A program made the translations under genes and the position numbers. Shown here piece after piece: positions 26,327 to 38,600 of a DNA stretch of 64,000 nt. Below the pieces are notes generated by a model. That model was not told the origin of the DNA and made no database searches. It saw nothing but the letters and a program-made list of their open reading frames with translations. Source of the stretch: Flaveria trinervia (lineage: Eukaryota > Streptophyta > Magnoliopsida > Asterales > Asteraceae); NCBI GenBank assembly GCA_025506515.1, contig CM046452.1, positions 105,634,551 to 105,698,550 of the forward strand, in the 5' to 3' direction. Within the stretch, counting starts at the first letter, position 1; each line of letters opens with the position of its first letter.

Positions 26327-27540
26327 GACTCCGAATCACTCGCAACCCTCTGAACCCCTCAAAACACCCTAATTTTACAACCAACACAAAAACTTCACAT
26401 ACAACAAGGATCTCAACTAATTATCACAACAGATGAGGGGCAAATTCAATTAAAAGTTAATTCTAGGCGAAATCACCAGATATAATCATCGATGTTGGTT
26501 CTGAACCCACAAATCAAATGATGACAAAGGGTGGAGTTAGCGAAGGAATCGAAATTGAAAGACAATAAAATGCATCGATCGGTTGTGAGATTCAGGTAGA
26601 TCTAAAATGAAGAATCGAATTTGAACGACAATGATATGATTTATTAACGTTAGCGAACGAATCGAAAGAACCCTAGAGCTTTAATTATCGATAATTACGT
26701 CCATCACACACTAAGTAGGTCAGCGATGAAATGTTAAATAATGTTTGTTTTACTAAAGCATAATGCGAATTCAAAAATAATTATTAACATTTGATACTTT
26801 AATTATTAGTAAAAGATATTAGTATTCTGTATATTACACAAGTTGAATAATAAAATAATAAATAATTATGAAAAAAATTATAAATTATAAAATCATGTTT
26901 AAAAATAAAATATGATTATAATTACATATAAATAACTATTTCAAGTAATAAACAATATATAGGTTATATATAGATAGATATATAGATAAATTGATAATCT
27001 ATAAACCCATTTATTAAATGAATTATAGTTAGTAATAAACACAAAAAGTTACAATACGATATTTTAATATAAGATATGTATAAATTACATATATGTACTT
27101 GTTCAAAAGATAAAACCATTATACTATTTTTAACTCTCTTATTTAAATAGTTTCATTTTTAAATATTTGTTTTAAGGATATCTTATAAAAATTTATTGTT
27201 TATAAAAATATTGTTTATTAAAAACTCAGATTTCTAATTATTTTGATTGTTTTAATAAAGCTGCTTTTCAAAAGTTCTATAATTTTTATAATTATTTAAA
27301 AAATGATTGATTTAAAATATTTTGTTTTAAAAGGTTCAATGTTTTAGAAAATATATGAATTTTAATTTTGTAATAAAAAATATTTTTGAAAACATAGTTT
27401 GATTTTAAAAAAATATAGGTGAGAGAGAAAAAAAATATATTAATTAGCCAAATTAATTTTTGTAAAGAGAGAAAAGATTGTTTGAGTATTTAAATTACTT
27501 TGATATCATTTTGGATGAAAAATAAAGTAAGAATGTTTAA
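26327..27540. other. SYS1 upstream region and AT-rich DNA
   Basis: 26327-26700 is the SYS1 leader and promoter side; AACCCTAG at 26669-26676 resembles a telo-box, often found near start sites of housekeeping plant genes. From 26700 the DNA is extremely AT-rich with no gene. Confidence 0.5.
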
Positions 27541-27618
27541 AAGAATGACAAGTGTCAAAACGATGGTTAAGAAGATGACAAGTGGCAAAATAAATATTTT
27601 TTTATTAGTATGTATAGA
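27541..27618 (-). mobile_element. Helitron-like 5' terminus
   Basis: In reverse it starts TCTATACATACTAATAAAA and contains GCCACTTGTCATC. A similar but diverged copy is at 1-53 in the same orientation. The AT-rich DNA to its left may be the body. No Rep/helicase coding is seen. Confidence 0.4.
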
Positions 27619-27992
27619 TAACTCACATATATTTACCTGTGTAACTATATTTTATTATGGGTAATTTAAGTACGTTAGGTATCTTGAAAACACTATGAAA
27701 TGTTATGTTGTCGTAAACTAAACGTTTAAGACACAAAAAATCGTAGATAAAAACAAATGTACCATAAAAAGTTAAAAAACACGTAATCTCTTGAATAAAA
27801 ATAAACAATGCTATGAATGTTAAAAAAAATACTTTTACAAAACACTAGTTCTCTTAAATTCCAACTTCTTTTTAAGAAGTTTCAAAACTTATATTTTTTA
27901 GATTTTAAAATTTCTTTTACAAAATCTAACAATATTTAACAATTTAACAATATTTACAATAATTATACTATATAGGAGAGCTACAGCACAAA

Positions 27993-28066
27993 GACCGCAT
28001 AGCGCAGTGGATTAGCGCGTTTGACTTCGGATCAAAAGGTCGTGGGTTCGACTCCCACTGTGGTCG
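27993..28066 (+). tRNA. trnR-UCG: tRNA-Arg (UCG)
   Basis: Seventy-four bases fold as a full cloverleaf without intron. The acceptor arms GACCGCA and TGTGGTC pair, with discriminator G. The anticodon stem TTTGA/TCAAA encloses loop CTTCGGA, giving anticodon TCG (28027-28029) for arginine. The internal promoter is intact: A box TAGCGCAGTGG and B box GGTTCGACTCC. A T-run at 28071-28075 serves as Pol III terminator. Compared with the Arabidopsis tRNA-Arg(UCG) I recall, the anticodon stem carries a paired change that keeps base pairing. Confidence 0.96.
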
Positions 28067-28538
28067 ATATTATTTTTCATTTTCTCAGAGTTCCTTTTAA
28101 ATTTGCTGATATTCCAATAAAAGCACCGCTTCTTACACAATTATTATGATTTTTATTGGCTTAGAACATTTGAAGACTTTTTAGGGGTTTTCCATAGTAG
28201 ATAACAAACACTCGTATTTAAAAAAATTGCGCTGTGAATGAGAAATTAAGATTAATTAGGTTGTTGAGATGGAATATAAAAAAGTTATATCTTTATAAAA
28301 GATTGGATTAATTGGATGCCAAATAGTCTTAAATGTTTACTTTTTACGTTGAAGGTTTATCATTGCATCTACCACAACTGTGAGATGTGGGCCTAGAATC
28401 CTCATAACAACATTTTAATTTTTGTGTTTTATTCCAAGAGAAATTGCGCTGAAAGTTTCAAATTTTACCTCTATATTGTACCTTTAAGAATCAAATATTA
28501 CAAACACCCCCCTCAAATTCCCAAAAACCCACAATTCA
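28067..28538. other. Spacer between tRNA and MFP1
   Basis: Holds the tRNA terminator and the 3' flank of MFP1. No other feature is seen. Confidence 0.6.
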
Positions 28539-31500
28539 TCAAGGTTCTTTCTGTTCTGATACAACCCTTTTCCTCCTCCTAACTTTCTTCACAGCAACAG
28601 CTTCTTTTTCATCTTCACTTCCACTCTGGTCTACCTTTTCTTCAACTCCATTCTTGTTTACCTCTTTTGCAGTTTGTGAAGAATTCATCACACTTCTTAA
28701 CTGTAAAATCTCGCCTTTTGCGACCGCTAATTCCTTCTCGAGTATGCTTACTTTTCTCTCCGAACTCTCCTTTTCTTTTCCCAATTTCACAATCGCGCTG
28801 TGAGCATCCTCCATGTTTTCTCGCGCAACTTGAATGGCCTTTTTTTGTTCATCAAGAGATTTGTACAGAACTTCTTTTTCATCTTCAAGCACAGAAATCT
28901 TGTTTTTTGAGATCTCCAATTCCTCTGATAGAATCTTGGTGTTTTGATTCATTTCATTGAGTGCTTTTGTTGCTTCTTCCAAATCACTTTCCAGTGACTT
29001 TCTTGACTCCTTGTTTCCCAAAATCTCGGCTTTTAAAGATTTGACTTCATTAGTCAAAGACCCGACATTTCTCTTCTCTTCCATAAGCTCATGAGTTGCA
29101 TGGTCAAGCTTTTTAAACGTCTCCGCCAGTTCTTTACTTAAACTATCATGGTTTTCTGATATTTCTTGAATTTCAACGGACACCCTATTCAATTTTTCCT
29201 TTGCTTCTTCATAATCATCTTTAGTTGACCCGAGCTCGTTAGTCAACCTTTCAACAGTTTCTTTCAGTTCTTCAATGTTTTTCTGTAATGCGGTTTTAGA
29301 TTCAGAATACATGGTTTGAGCTTTGGAAGATTCTTCCTCGAGATTCTTGCATGTATTCTTAGAATGCTCAAGAAGTCCCGCCAGCTCTGCAGCCGCACTT
29401 CTCGTCTCCTCTAATGTTTTCTTCGCAAGCTGAAGCTCGTTTTCAAGGCTTTTGACGTTTCCAACTTCAGTTTCAAAGTCTTCCTTAAACTGTCTCCTTC
29501 CTTGGTCAACTCATTGATTAATTCCTCCTTTTTGACCACTTCAGTCAAAGTGAACTCCAGCTTTTCTTTAAGCTCTTCGATATGCTTTCTACTTTCTTCC
29601 AAACACTTGGCATCAAAATCTGCTTGCTTTTCCGAATAAAACTTTAACTTCTTGTACTCATTCTTTAAAGATTCCAATTCTCTGAAAATTACATCCTTTT
29701 CTTCAGATAAAGAATGAATTTGTGTATTCAGATCATCAAGCTTTGAACTTTTTATTTCTAATTCATTCTTAAGTTTCAAAAATTCCTGTCTTAGCCCTTC
29801 AATCTCTGACTTTGACCCTGCTAACTCAGCCAGTGTTTCTTTATAACTAGAATTCAGCTTCTTGAACTCGGATTCTTTAACATCAAGGGCAGAACGGATG
29901 TTTGCAAGATTGTCTTCTTTATCTTTGATCTCGGAGTTAAGCAAGTTTAGCCTTTCTTGCAGGACTTCAATGGAATAAAGCTTATCCTTTAACTGAATTT
30001 TCAGGTCTTCTTTATCATTTGAAGCTTTTCTTAAGTCAACTGTAAGAAGGTCAATCTGATTTCCAAGATCTTGGATGATCTTTTTCTCTTTTTGAATCTC
30101 TTGTCCTAACCCGTTAATTGTGTTATTTGCCGAACTTAATTGATTCGTTAAAGATTGCTTTTCTTGATTTGACACTCTAATTCGCTCGTTTATTTCTTCC
30201 TCTTCTTTCTGTAGTTTTGACTCAAAGCTTTTCTGCATTGAAGCAATTGCAGCATCCTTTTCGACCAGTTCATTTTTCATCTGTACAATTGTATGAAATA
30301 TGTCACTTTCGAGATCACGCACATGTTTAGCTTAGAACTTTAAGTCCAATATGGAGTTGTGCAATACCAAATGGGGTGTTTAGGAGTGCATTATGATAGT
30401 GATTACCGTGATTAAAATAAATTAGATAACCAGCTCTTTGAAGCTACAGATAATAGGACAATATGAATTAATCATAAAACCAAGTTATCCAAAGCTAAGT
30501 ATTCGGACCCTAAATAGTCAGAAAATCATAATAACAATCAGCTTCCCAGAACTCCACCATAATCAGTTTAAACTTAAGACTACACGTGTAAACAGCCCGG
30601 TGCCAGCCTTACATTTAGATGTCATAACAAATGCTATTAATTATTTAACAAAGTCCATGCAAGACTTGTGAAATTATCCTTTGACCTCAATATTCAAGGA
30701 TTACTTTGGTTTAGGATTTTACAAAAAATATCTACTGTGATGAAAGGTCACTCTTGTTGCATGAATTTTAACACAAAATCCTAATAAAACGAACTTCTAG
30801 CGAGTATTGTCAGTAAGAAAGGTTCGCATTCGCTATAAATATGCTATATGCTCCTAAAATGTTGTTTTAGGAAGTTCTATAGACTATAGCCTAAAGTTTT
30901 CCAAACAAGACAATGACATGGGAATTTAAGGCTTACAGATTCAATTGTTGCAATGTCGGCTGACTTTTCTTTCTGAGCCAATGCATAAAAAGCACCAAGC
31001 ACGCCTGAAGCAAGTATTCCAAGTCCACTTGAAAGGGTAAGAAAGGGATTTGATGATGCATCTCCATGAGTTTGTACCTAAGAGACAAAAAAATTCATTT
31101 GAAAGTGTTTAAAATGTCAAAAAAGCAGAATATTAAACAAGATCATGTGCATTATATAACATTAAACAGTAACTAGCATAGTTGCTGACCTCTGCTATTT
31201 GATTAAGCTCTTCTCCCCTTGCAAAACTCTCTGAAAAATAAGATAATCAATAAAGAATTAGTACATGTTATGATAACTTAGTGCATTAGCATAAGAAAAT
31301 TAACCTTAATCTAACTTTATCTTTTTAGCAAGTTACTCTTAGGCCGTTAGTGTTTAACTATGTTCTTTACAAAGAACTTTGATTTGTAAGTTGTATTTGA
31401 ATGGTTTAAATTCAAATTTGTCCCATTGGAATTAAAGTTACACAATACCAAATCAAAGTACACGAGATCTGGTCTTTCAAGTTTAGGAGTATCATCTTCT

Positions 31501-32437
31501 TCCAAACACTAAGGGAAAAAACTATATAAAATCCATTTATAGGTCATGTTCCATTAAATTATGAAATAGAAACAAACAAATTTCCGTAGGCATCCTAGTC
31601 TTGGTTAATTAGCTTAACAGCAATTTAATGAATAATCATAAGTTTTTTCTTTTGCTCTTATTTACATAATCTATTTCTTAATCTCTAGGGAAAGCTAAAT
31701 ATTCTTGACATACCTTTAAGAAATATGTTAAATTGAATTCTTCTTCTTGATTTAAGAAATAAACTACAATGTCAGTCTTCACTATTCACCTAAGAGACAA
31801 CCCCAAAAATGATACAAACTCAATACTTCAAGATAAGATTTAGGGACTTTTTTAGAGTTGTTAAGAACCATATGTTCATAGCACCATAAATCTCCAGAGA
31901 ATCACAAAGTTGCTTGAATCCCAAGAGAATCTCAAGAAAATCTTCAAGAACCCATTTACCATATTTACTAAATTTTCAAGAAAATCACAAAGTTACACTG
32001 CACAATCAAGAATTCAATAACCCATTTACCAAATTATGCTTGATAAATATTTCTAAATCAATCCAAAAGATACAACCGTAAATACATTCTGTAACTAAAA
32101 TTGGGAAAACGTAAAGAATATGTTAAACATTGAAGAATAACTCGAAATCGAACATACCGGACTCAACAGGAGCAAGATTTTCAAGAGCTCTTGCCTTCAA
32201 ATTCAAGAACGGAAGAACAGAAATACCCATGAAGAGAAACGTTCTTCTCTTACAGAAACCGTCATCGTTGGGGTCATGATGTTGCTTACAAGCGTAAATT
32301 CTTCTTCTTCTATTAACGAACTCATGTGGTCTTTTTCTATGACAAGAATAGAAGAAATGGGGCTGTGAAGAAGATGAAAATGAAGGCAAAAGAGAAGATG
32401 GAGAAGGAGAAGAGCTTCCCATTGCAAACCCCATCAT
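28539..32437 (-). CDS. MFP1: MFP1, thylakoid-anchored coiled-coil DNA-binding protein
   Basis: MAR-binding filament-like protein 1, matching AT3G16000. Exons on the minus strand: 32437-32158, 31230-31190, 31077-30937, 30280-28539; about 734 residues (Arabidopsis near 726). Residues 1-70 are a Ser/Arg-rich plastid transit peptide, followed by a lumen-type signal with RRTFLFMGISVLPFL. Exon 3 gives a membrane span in PFLTLSSGLGILASGVLG. The rest is a long coiled coil ending in a basic tail (VKKVRRRKRV). The family sits in the thylakoid membrane with the coil in the stroma, binds plastid nucleoids, and in Arabidopsis positions starch granule initiation. The large last exon loses one base near 29483-29485: both halves align to MFP1 but in different frames. 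Start could also be the second Met, three bases later. Confidence 0.93.
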
Positions 32438-33228
32438 ACGATTGTGAGTTCTTTCAGTTTGAGTTTCAGTTTTCTATCATTCAGTGAGCTTTACCCTTTA
32501 CTGACCAAAATGTTCTCTGTTATTTCTCTCTCTTCAGCCTTCAGGAGTTAAATAGAAGTTATTAATTGTTTCTTATCTACTTATAAATCTATCAAATTTT
32601 ATATTTTTATAATATGTTTTTTTAACGGTTAACGAATAATTTTTAAGCTCGATCACCCGGAAACCCACCACCTAAAGATTCGCACACTATTTTTTTAAAG
32701 GACTTGATTCATTTATCAACCGATTTTTTTTATAGTTTCTTAAGGTCATTGAACGTTTTTCTTTTGTCTTTCTTAATGGTATCTAACTTTCATTAAATGT
32801 TTAGATTTTGTTAATGTTTTTTATAAATACTAATATTTTGAAGTTAAGTTAACAAAGTGTAACATGTATGTTATTTTCTAGTTAATATATTTTTAATTTA
32901 ACTTAAATTTGGATATAATAGTGACAGAAAAATAGTAAATAATAACCAAAATTTATTACCGTTTTTTATTTAATCCAATTTAAAGGATAATCACTAAATA
33001 ACAGTAAATACGTATGTATTTTTTATGTAATTCAAGTGCAATATGGAGAAAAATTAGTTGTTAAATAAAATTTTAACAAGTCCAAGTAGTGTCCAACACC
33101 AAAGAACAGTGTGTGCGCGCTTTTTTTTACTTTTTTTAAAACTCAAATTACTCTTTTAATGCTTATTTGGAATAAGAAAATTTAATTAATTATGTTTTTG
33201 GATGGCATGGTGAGTATTTAAAGTGGCA
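32438..33228. other. MFP1 upstream region
   Basis: Contains the MFP1 leader and promoter side (CT-rich near 32525), then AT-rich DNA. No gene is seen. Confidence 0.5.
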
Positions 33229-33578
33229 TTCTAATAGGTTAAATAGACACCCCAATATTTTAAATCAACACCCTAAAATTTCTATACGTGTCGTATAGTC
33301 TCATACGCGTCGTATGGGATGGTCGTATAGCTCTATACGGGGCATATAACCCCTCTGACAGCCCCCTGAATTTTTCCTCGTAGTCAGTGTCGAAATTTGC
33401 TATACGCGTTGTATAGCCTACATGTGTCGTATAGGGCTATATGGGGCGTATAGCTCTCTGACAGTCCCCCTGAATTTTTATCGTTTTCAGTGTATTCGAC
33501 CCTATACGCCGCGTGTGGATCCATACGCGACGTATAAAGGGTGTCGATTTATATTGATGGATGTCTATTTATTAGGAC
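33229..33578. mobile_element. Small TIR element packed with TATACG/CGTATA palindromes
   Basis: The ends are inverted repeats of about 45 bp: left ATTCTAATAGG then AAATAGACACC and AAATCAACACCC; right, in reverse, GTCCTAATAAATAGACATCC and AAATCGACACCC. Between them at least a dozen TATACG, CATACG, CGTATA or CGTATG hexamers lie, several as near-palindromes such as TATACGTGTCGTATA (33283-33297). A unit of about 102 bp including CTCTGACAG and CCCCCTGAATTTTT is present twice (33353 and 33455). There is no coding. The superfamily is unclear because I could not fix a target duplication. Confidence 0.6.
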
Positions 33579-35127
33579 CCTTTAACGTTATACTTGTGGC
33601 AAGATGAATAAAGGTCATGCAGACCCCATGGATGCTTTCTTGACCAATTGAAATTGAAATACTTCAAGCAAGTAAAACGCCTCTTTTTATCCACATTGTG
33701 CGTTTCTTAGATTGCCATCTCATCATCGGTTCATCACCATCTTTTGTCCTTTACTTATTTTGTTACAAAATAAATCACATGCTTGTAAAATATATACTTA
33801 AATGTTTTTTAAATTAAATCCTAGTTAACCAATGAATTTAACGGTTTACTGGTTAAACTAACCCGTTAGTCTAGTCCTAAAAACAGCTAGGTCGGTCAAA
33901 TGAGAAGTTAAAAGCGGTTATTTACAAATCGGTTTAGTCTAATTAGAAACAATTGATTTTTTGTGGTCACCAGTAGTTGATAATTTAGCTTACTAGTATC
34001 AATGTGTTATGATGTTTTTTAAAATTGTTAGAGTTCAAGTGATGTTATAAACAAATGGTTTATCGTCGCGCATCATCATAAATTTAAAAGAAATTATATG
34101 ATACTATGTTATTTACTTAATATGAAATCCAATTTTGTCGTTTATCGTATTTAATGATAGTAAGTTAAACTGAAACGTGACTTTAATTATTAACAACTAT
34201 AACCTTTGACGGTCATAACTCATACTAGGCTACCGCGCAACAAGTGCACGTGAAGTAGACCTTGTAAACAAGTTAACGTTACACCTGAATTAAAATAAAA
34301 TAATATACTAAAAACTAAAAAATACATAACTAAATCTTATGACACACAACTTCAAAGGGAAAAAAACTTGTGTTCATGGCTTCTATTTATTCGTTTCCTT
34401 GATCTCGGTTTTCACCTCCGACTCTTACTTGTTGCGTAAACCTCAATCCCATGTTTTTGAAGTATTTTTCAAATACGTCAAAAATTAATATGAAAATAAT
34501 GTTTTATAGTTGAAATCACCTACGGATGCTATAAAAATAGGTTGATAAAAAATTGTAATTAAAAGTTTTATATTGATCAATCACATTAATTCTTTAGAAT
34601 TATTTTACTTTTTAAAATGATATATTTATGTTTCTATTTATATTTTCTCACGTATTACTCTTAATTATACGTTACGTTTATTTCCTAACTCTATTTTACT
34701 TTTAACTTAATAAACTTGGAAGTATATACAACAACAAAAGATGCTTTAAAAGCATGGATAATAAATTAAAAGGAAACATGATACAAGTATTATATAGACT
34801 TCACATAAAGCATAAATTTCATCATTAATATTTGTTACATGATCATAACTTGAAGCAAAACACGAGATTATTATTAATTGTTAACGATTACGCTCAAAAT
34901 TCATACAAGGTCACATCAAATAAGTCCATGTGCGCTATACCTCGTTGACTGGTTTTCAAACCCCAGTAATGTTACAACCAAATTAAGAACTGTTACAATC
35001 AAATTAAGAACTAAAACAAACTGAAATCTAAAACGACTTATAACTAAAAGTTTAAACACATCATCAGATAACTCGAAACTTCAATAGATAAACTTCTTCT
35101 CATTCATGGTTTTCTTGATGTCGAGTT
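33579..35127. other. AT-rich intergenic region, no gene seen
   Basis: No coding, RNA gene or transposon end that I can support. Confidence 0.6.
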
Positions 35128-35664
35128 TTACCACCGAATCACCAATGGTTTCCTCTTAATTTGCTTGTTGGTTCCACTGTAACAATAGTTGAGGTACTCC
35201 ATAGGGCAGTGAAGGTTGGAAGATTCCCCACAATACATAGGTATAGGGTGGCAATCAACAATAACAATTGTGTTACCATAAAAGTGAGTCATTTTAGAGT
35301 ATCCATCTTTAGTAGATACAACACAAGTGTACTCCTCAGAGCAAATGATTTCATCAGGGCACTTCGGAACCATTATTCCATCACGAGTCAAGAAATCTCG
35401 TGGGTTGGGGTGATTCCAGTTCCAAAGCTCGCCTGGAGCTGAGTAAAGAATTTGAAGGGCGGTGAGAGGAGGAAACACAATGAAGGTGGACCCTAAAGAA
35501 ACTGAATCATGGATGATTTTGAGGCCCGTTGATGATGAGTTTTGGGGGATGAAAATAGACTTTTGTTTGAAAAGACCAATGAGGTAGCCGTTGATCGAGT
35601 AGGAAAAGTAGAATCCCAAACCTGGTGATGGTGAGCTGGCTCGTTGACTCGTTGAGTTCCACAT
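35128..35664 (-). CDS. Orphan ORF, 178 residues, function unknown
   Basis: An uninterrupted minus-strand frame of 178 codons in DNA less AT-rich than its surroundings. It is not low complexity. The N-half is hydrophobic and aromatic (GLGFYFSYSINGYLIGLF, STFIVFPPLTALQ), the C-half has several cysteines (CPDEIICSEEYTC, DCHPIPMYCGESSNLHC) and a basic end. I do not recognise the family. It might be a single-exon gene, one exon of a decayed gene, or part of a transposon. A second overlapping frame (35493-35696) is probably its shadow. No promoter or splice signals decide between these. Confidence 0.4.
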   Translation of the reverse strand: MWNSTSQRASSPSPGLGFYFSYSINGYLIGLFKQKSIFIPQNSSSTGLKIIHDSVSLGSTFIVFPPLTALQILYSAPGELWNWNHPNPRDFLTRDGIMVPKCPDEIICSEEYTCVVSTKDGYSKMTHFYGNTIVIVDCHPIPMYCGESSNLHCPMEYLNYCYSGTNKQIKRKPLVIRW

Positions 35665-38600
35665 TCCCCTCGAAACCCTACATGAATCAACCTCAAATGT
35701 TAGATTCGTATATAAGAAATTGAGAATACTTTTCTTTGTTTTTGAGATCTATAATCTCTATTAATGATTTTGCTTGTTTTTTGGCTATTTTTAGCGATAA
35801 ACACAACCGGACATCGCTACTTAAGCAATCTTTTTTTCTCTCTCATCTTTTCCCCTCACATTTTACAGCCCTTTCACGTCTAGAATTCCAAAAATCGCAT
35901 CTCTCTATTCCCTCTCACTTCTCTCTCTTCTTTACCGAGGTTTTTGATATCAAAAAATATATAGGTGTTCTTATGGAACTTTATGATAAAACTATGTTTA
36001 AATCGTACATTTGTAATACAAGCCCATCAAATTTTTAGATACCTACATTAATTTGACGGGAACACAAAAGTAAAAGAACAAACTTATAATCAATTATGAA
36101 AAATGGTTTTAAATCAACTTATTAACTTGTTTAAGATTAAAAAACGAGTCATTAGTATTGTTCATTGTTAAATAAGAGTTTCTTTGAAAGATTGGCATGG
36201 TTCAGTTTTACATATGTTTCAAAACTATAACTAAGTCAGTACTTCCATAAAATCGAATAAAGAACGGTTTGTAAAATTTGCTCATTCGTCTATAATCAAA
36301 ACTGAAAGAAGTTTAATAATAATAATAAAAAAACATACTTATATACACAACCGTTAGATCTAAATTTTGCTCATTCTTCTCTTTTATTTAAGTTCACACA
36401 ATTAGAAATATTTGTTTAAATAAACATGATCACACTCCAAATCTTTGCATATGCATGTGTAAGTATTGTTGTGGATATGAATGCATTTAGTAATCTGAAA
36501 AAAAGATAATGAAAATTATGAGAATGAATATATATAAAACGAAAACTTGTAAATTTTATACCTGCGACCTGCCTCTTGCTACTGCTCTTGATATGGATTC
36601 ACCCCAAGACCAAAGTGTTAACCTTTGTGCGTTATATATATATGGAGAGAGTGAGACATGTGACACGAGAGAGGGATCTAAGCACGATGAAAAAAACAGA
36701 AAGCTTAATAACAACTTTAAAGTAAAATAAAATAAGACAAATGTAATAGTTATTGTTTTTTATACATGAATATAACAACTGGTTGATTGTTCGTTTATTT
36801 ATATAACTACATATCTAAAGGTAAATATAATTATACCGAAATATATATACATGAACAAATAGCTCAATGGTTTTTCATGTACATAATTTATACATACGTG
36901 CTTTTCTATACTCCTTATATTTTAGTGTTATGTAATATTTTTAAGTAATATGTGTGTAAATGTAAATGTGGTTGCCATAATTATTTACCAAAAGCAGTTT
37001 GGTATGAAACATCCTTTTATACAATGTACGTGTGTGTAAACAAAATTTGTAATCCTTGTAGTTTGTACAAAACTATTCATGTTTTTCATAATTATCTTTG
37101 TTTCTTTATATTTTATTTGTTTAAACTTCTATCACAATACTATTATATAATATATACTAAATTTAAATTATTCGTTTTTTTAACCCTTTAAAACGATGAT
37201 ATTTAGTTGTGAGACCCTATTTGTAGGAATCGTTGTTTGGAGTTTTCAGGATGAATTTTTGAATCGTGATCTCACTCTCACAATTAAGTAGTTTAGATTA
37301 CACTTCAAAATATTTAATTCGATAAGACAAAGGATTTTAAAAATGGATATTTAAACTAATATGAAATCCGTAACATAGATCATTAAATAAGACACTTCAA
37401 ATGACCAGATGAATGTGTGTCCAGACAATATATTGATTAACTGAACAATTGTATCCGTTCGATTGGCGGTTAACGGGTGGTAGTCATAATTGTTCGCAAC
37501 TACATATTCAAAATTGTGTTATTATAAACCACATTCGGAAGTAATTAGTTCCTGCTGATCACTTTTTACAAAAGATAAAGTTTCTAACGAACTTTTACTT
37601 ACTACCGTCCAACTTTTATTACCAAAACCAAAGTTGTCATCTACAACCGGAGTTACTACCTTAATTATTACCGCGCTTTAGTTACTATCAACCTTTACTT
37701 ACTACCTTTCAACTTTGCTCTTTGCACCCCATTAAGGGCTATAGTCTTTCGGACTTGGTTATTAGAAGCGTTGCTGGACTCTATAGTCTAGTGGTTCCTA
37801 AATCTTTGAAATCATGACATTCTAAAAACAATCATACACTTTATAATTTTTAACTTGTTTCATGTTTGATTATAGTATTATATTTGATTATCAAATAAGT
37901 TAAATTACCTAAAATAGTTTGATAACATTTAAATTCAAAATGTTTAAAATATTCTTTATTCTCATCGGTGAGCTCCAACGATGTTCACAAGAAGCGTGTG
38001 ACTGCTTTTTGAATTATGAAATGGGTTATGTTTTTAACTGAATAATGATGATATTACCAATTAAGTTGAAAAATATATATTGGGATTTGGGGGTACAATA
38101 AATGTGACAAATGTTGCATGCTTCCAAATAGACCTATTTCGTCCTCATCTGTCATATAGAAAACGTGACTTTTTTACCACAACTCCTGATTGCGTGATGA
38201 ATTCATGTTTTTTTTCGTAATTCTTTTTAATCGCTAATATTTGTATTTTATTTAATTTCAATTCATCTCTTTCATTATGTTGCCACTTTGATCCGTCTAA
38301 AAGCCATTTTCGAAATTTGAAAAGGTCAAGTCCACAACTTCGTGTTATTGTGTCATGCTGGTGTTTGATCTTGAGAATTTAATTTGGTATGTGTTATTTG
38401 ATATCAAAATAAAGTTTTGTTTTTTCTTTGTTTCTTTGGTTTTAATCCTCAAATACAAGTTAATTTGTGGTTTTGTGAAAATAATGGATTTATGATTCGA
38501 TTGTTAGTGTTTCTTATTAGTGGTTTTTGAGTGGGAACATAATGGTGAACTTTGGTTGGGTGGAGTAGCTTGAAAATCCACTCATTGTCATGTAATTTTT

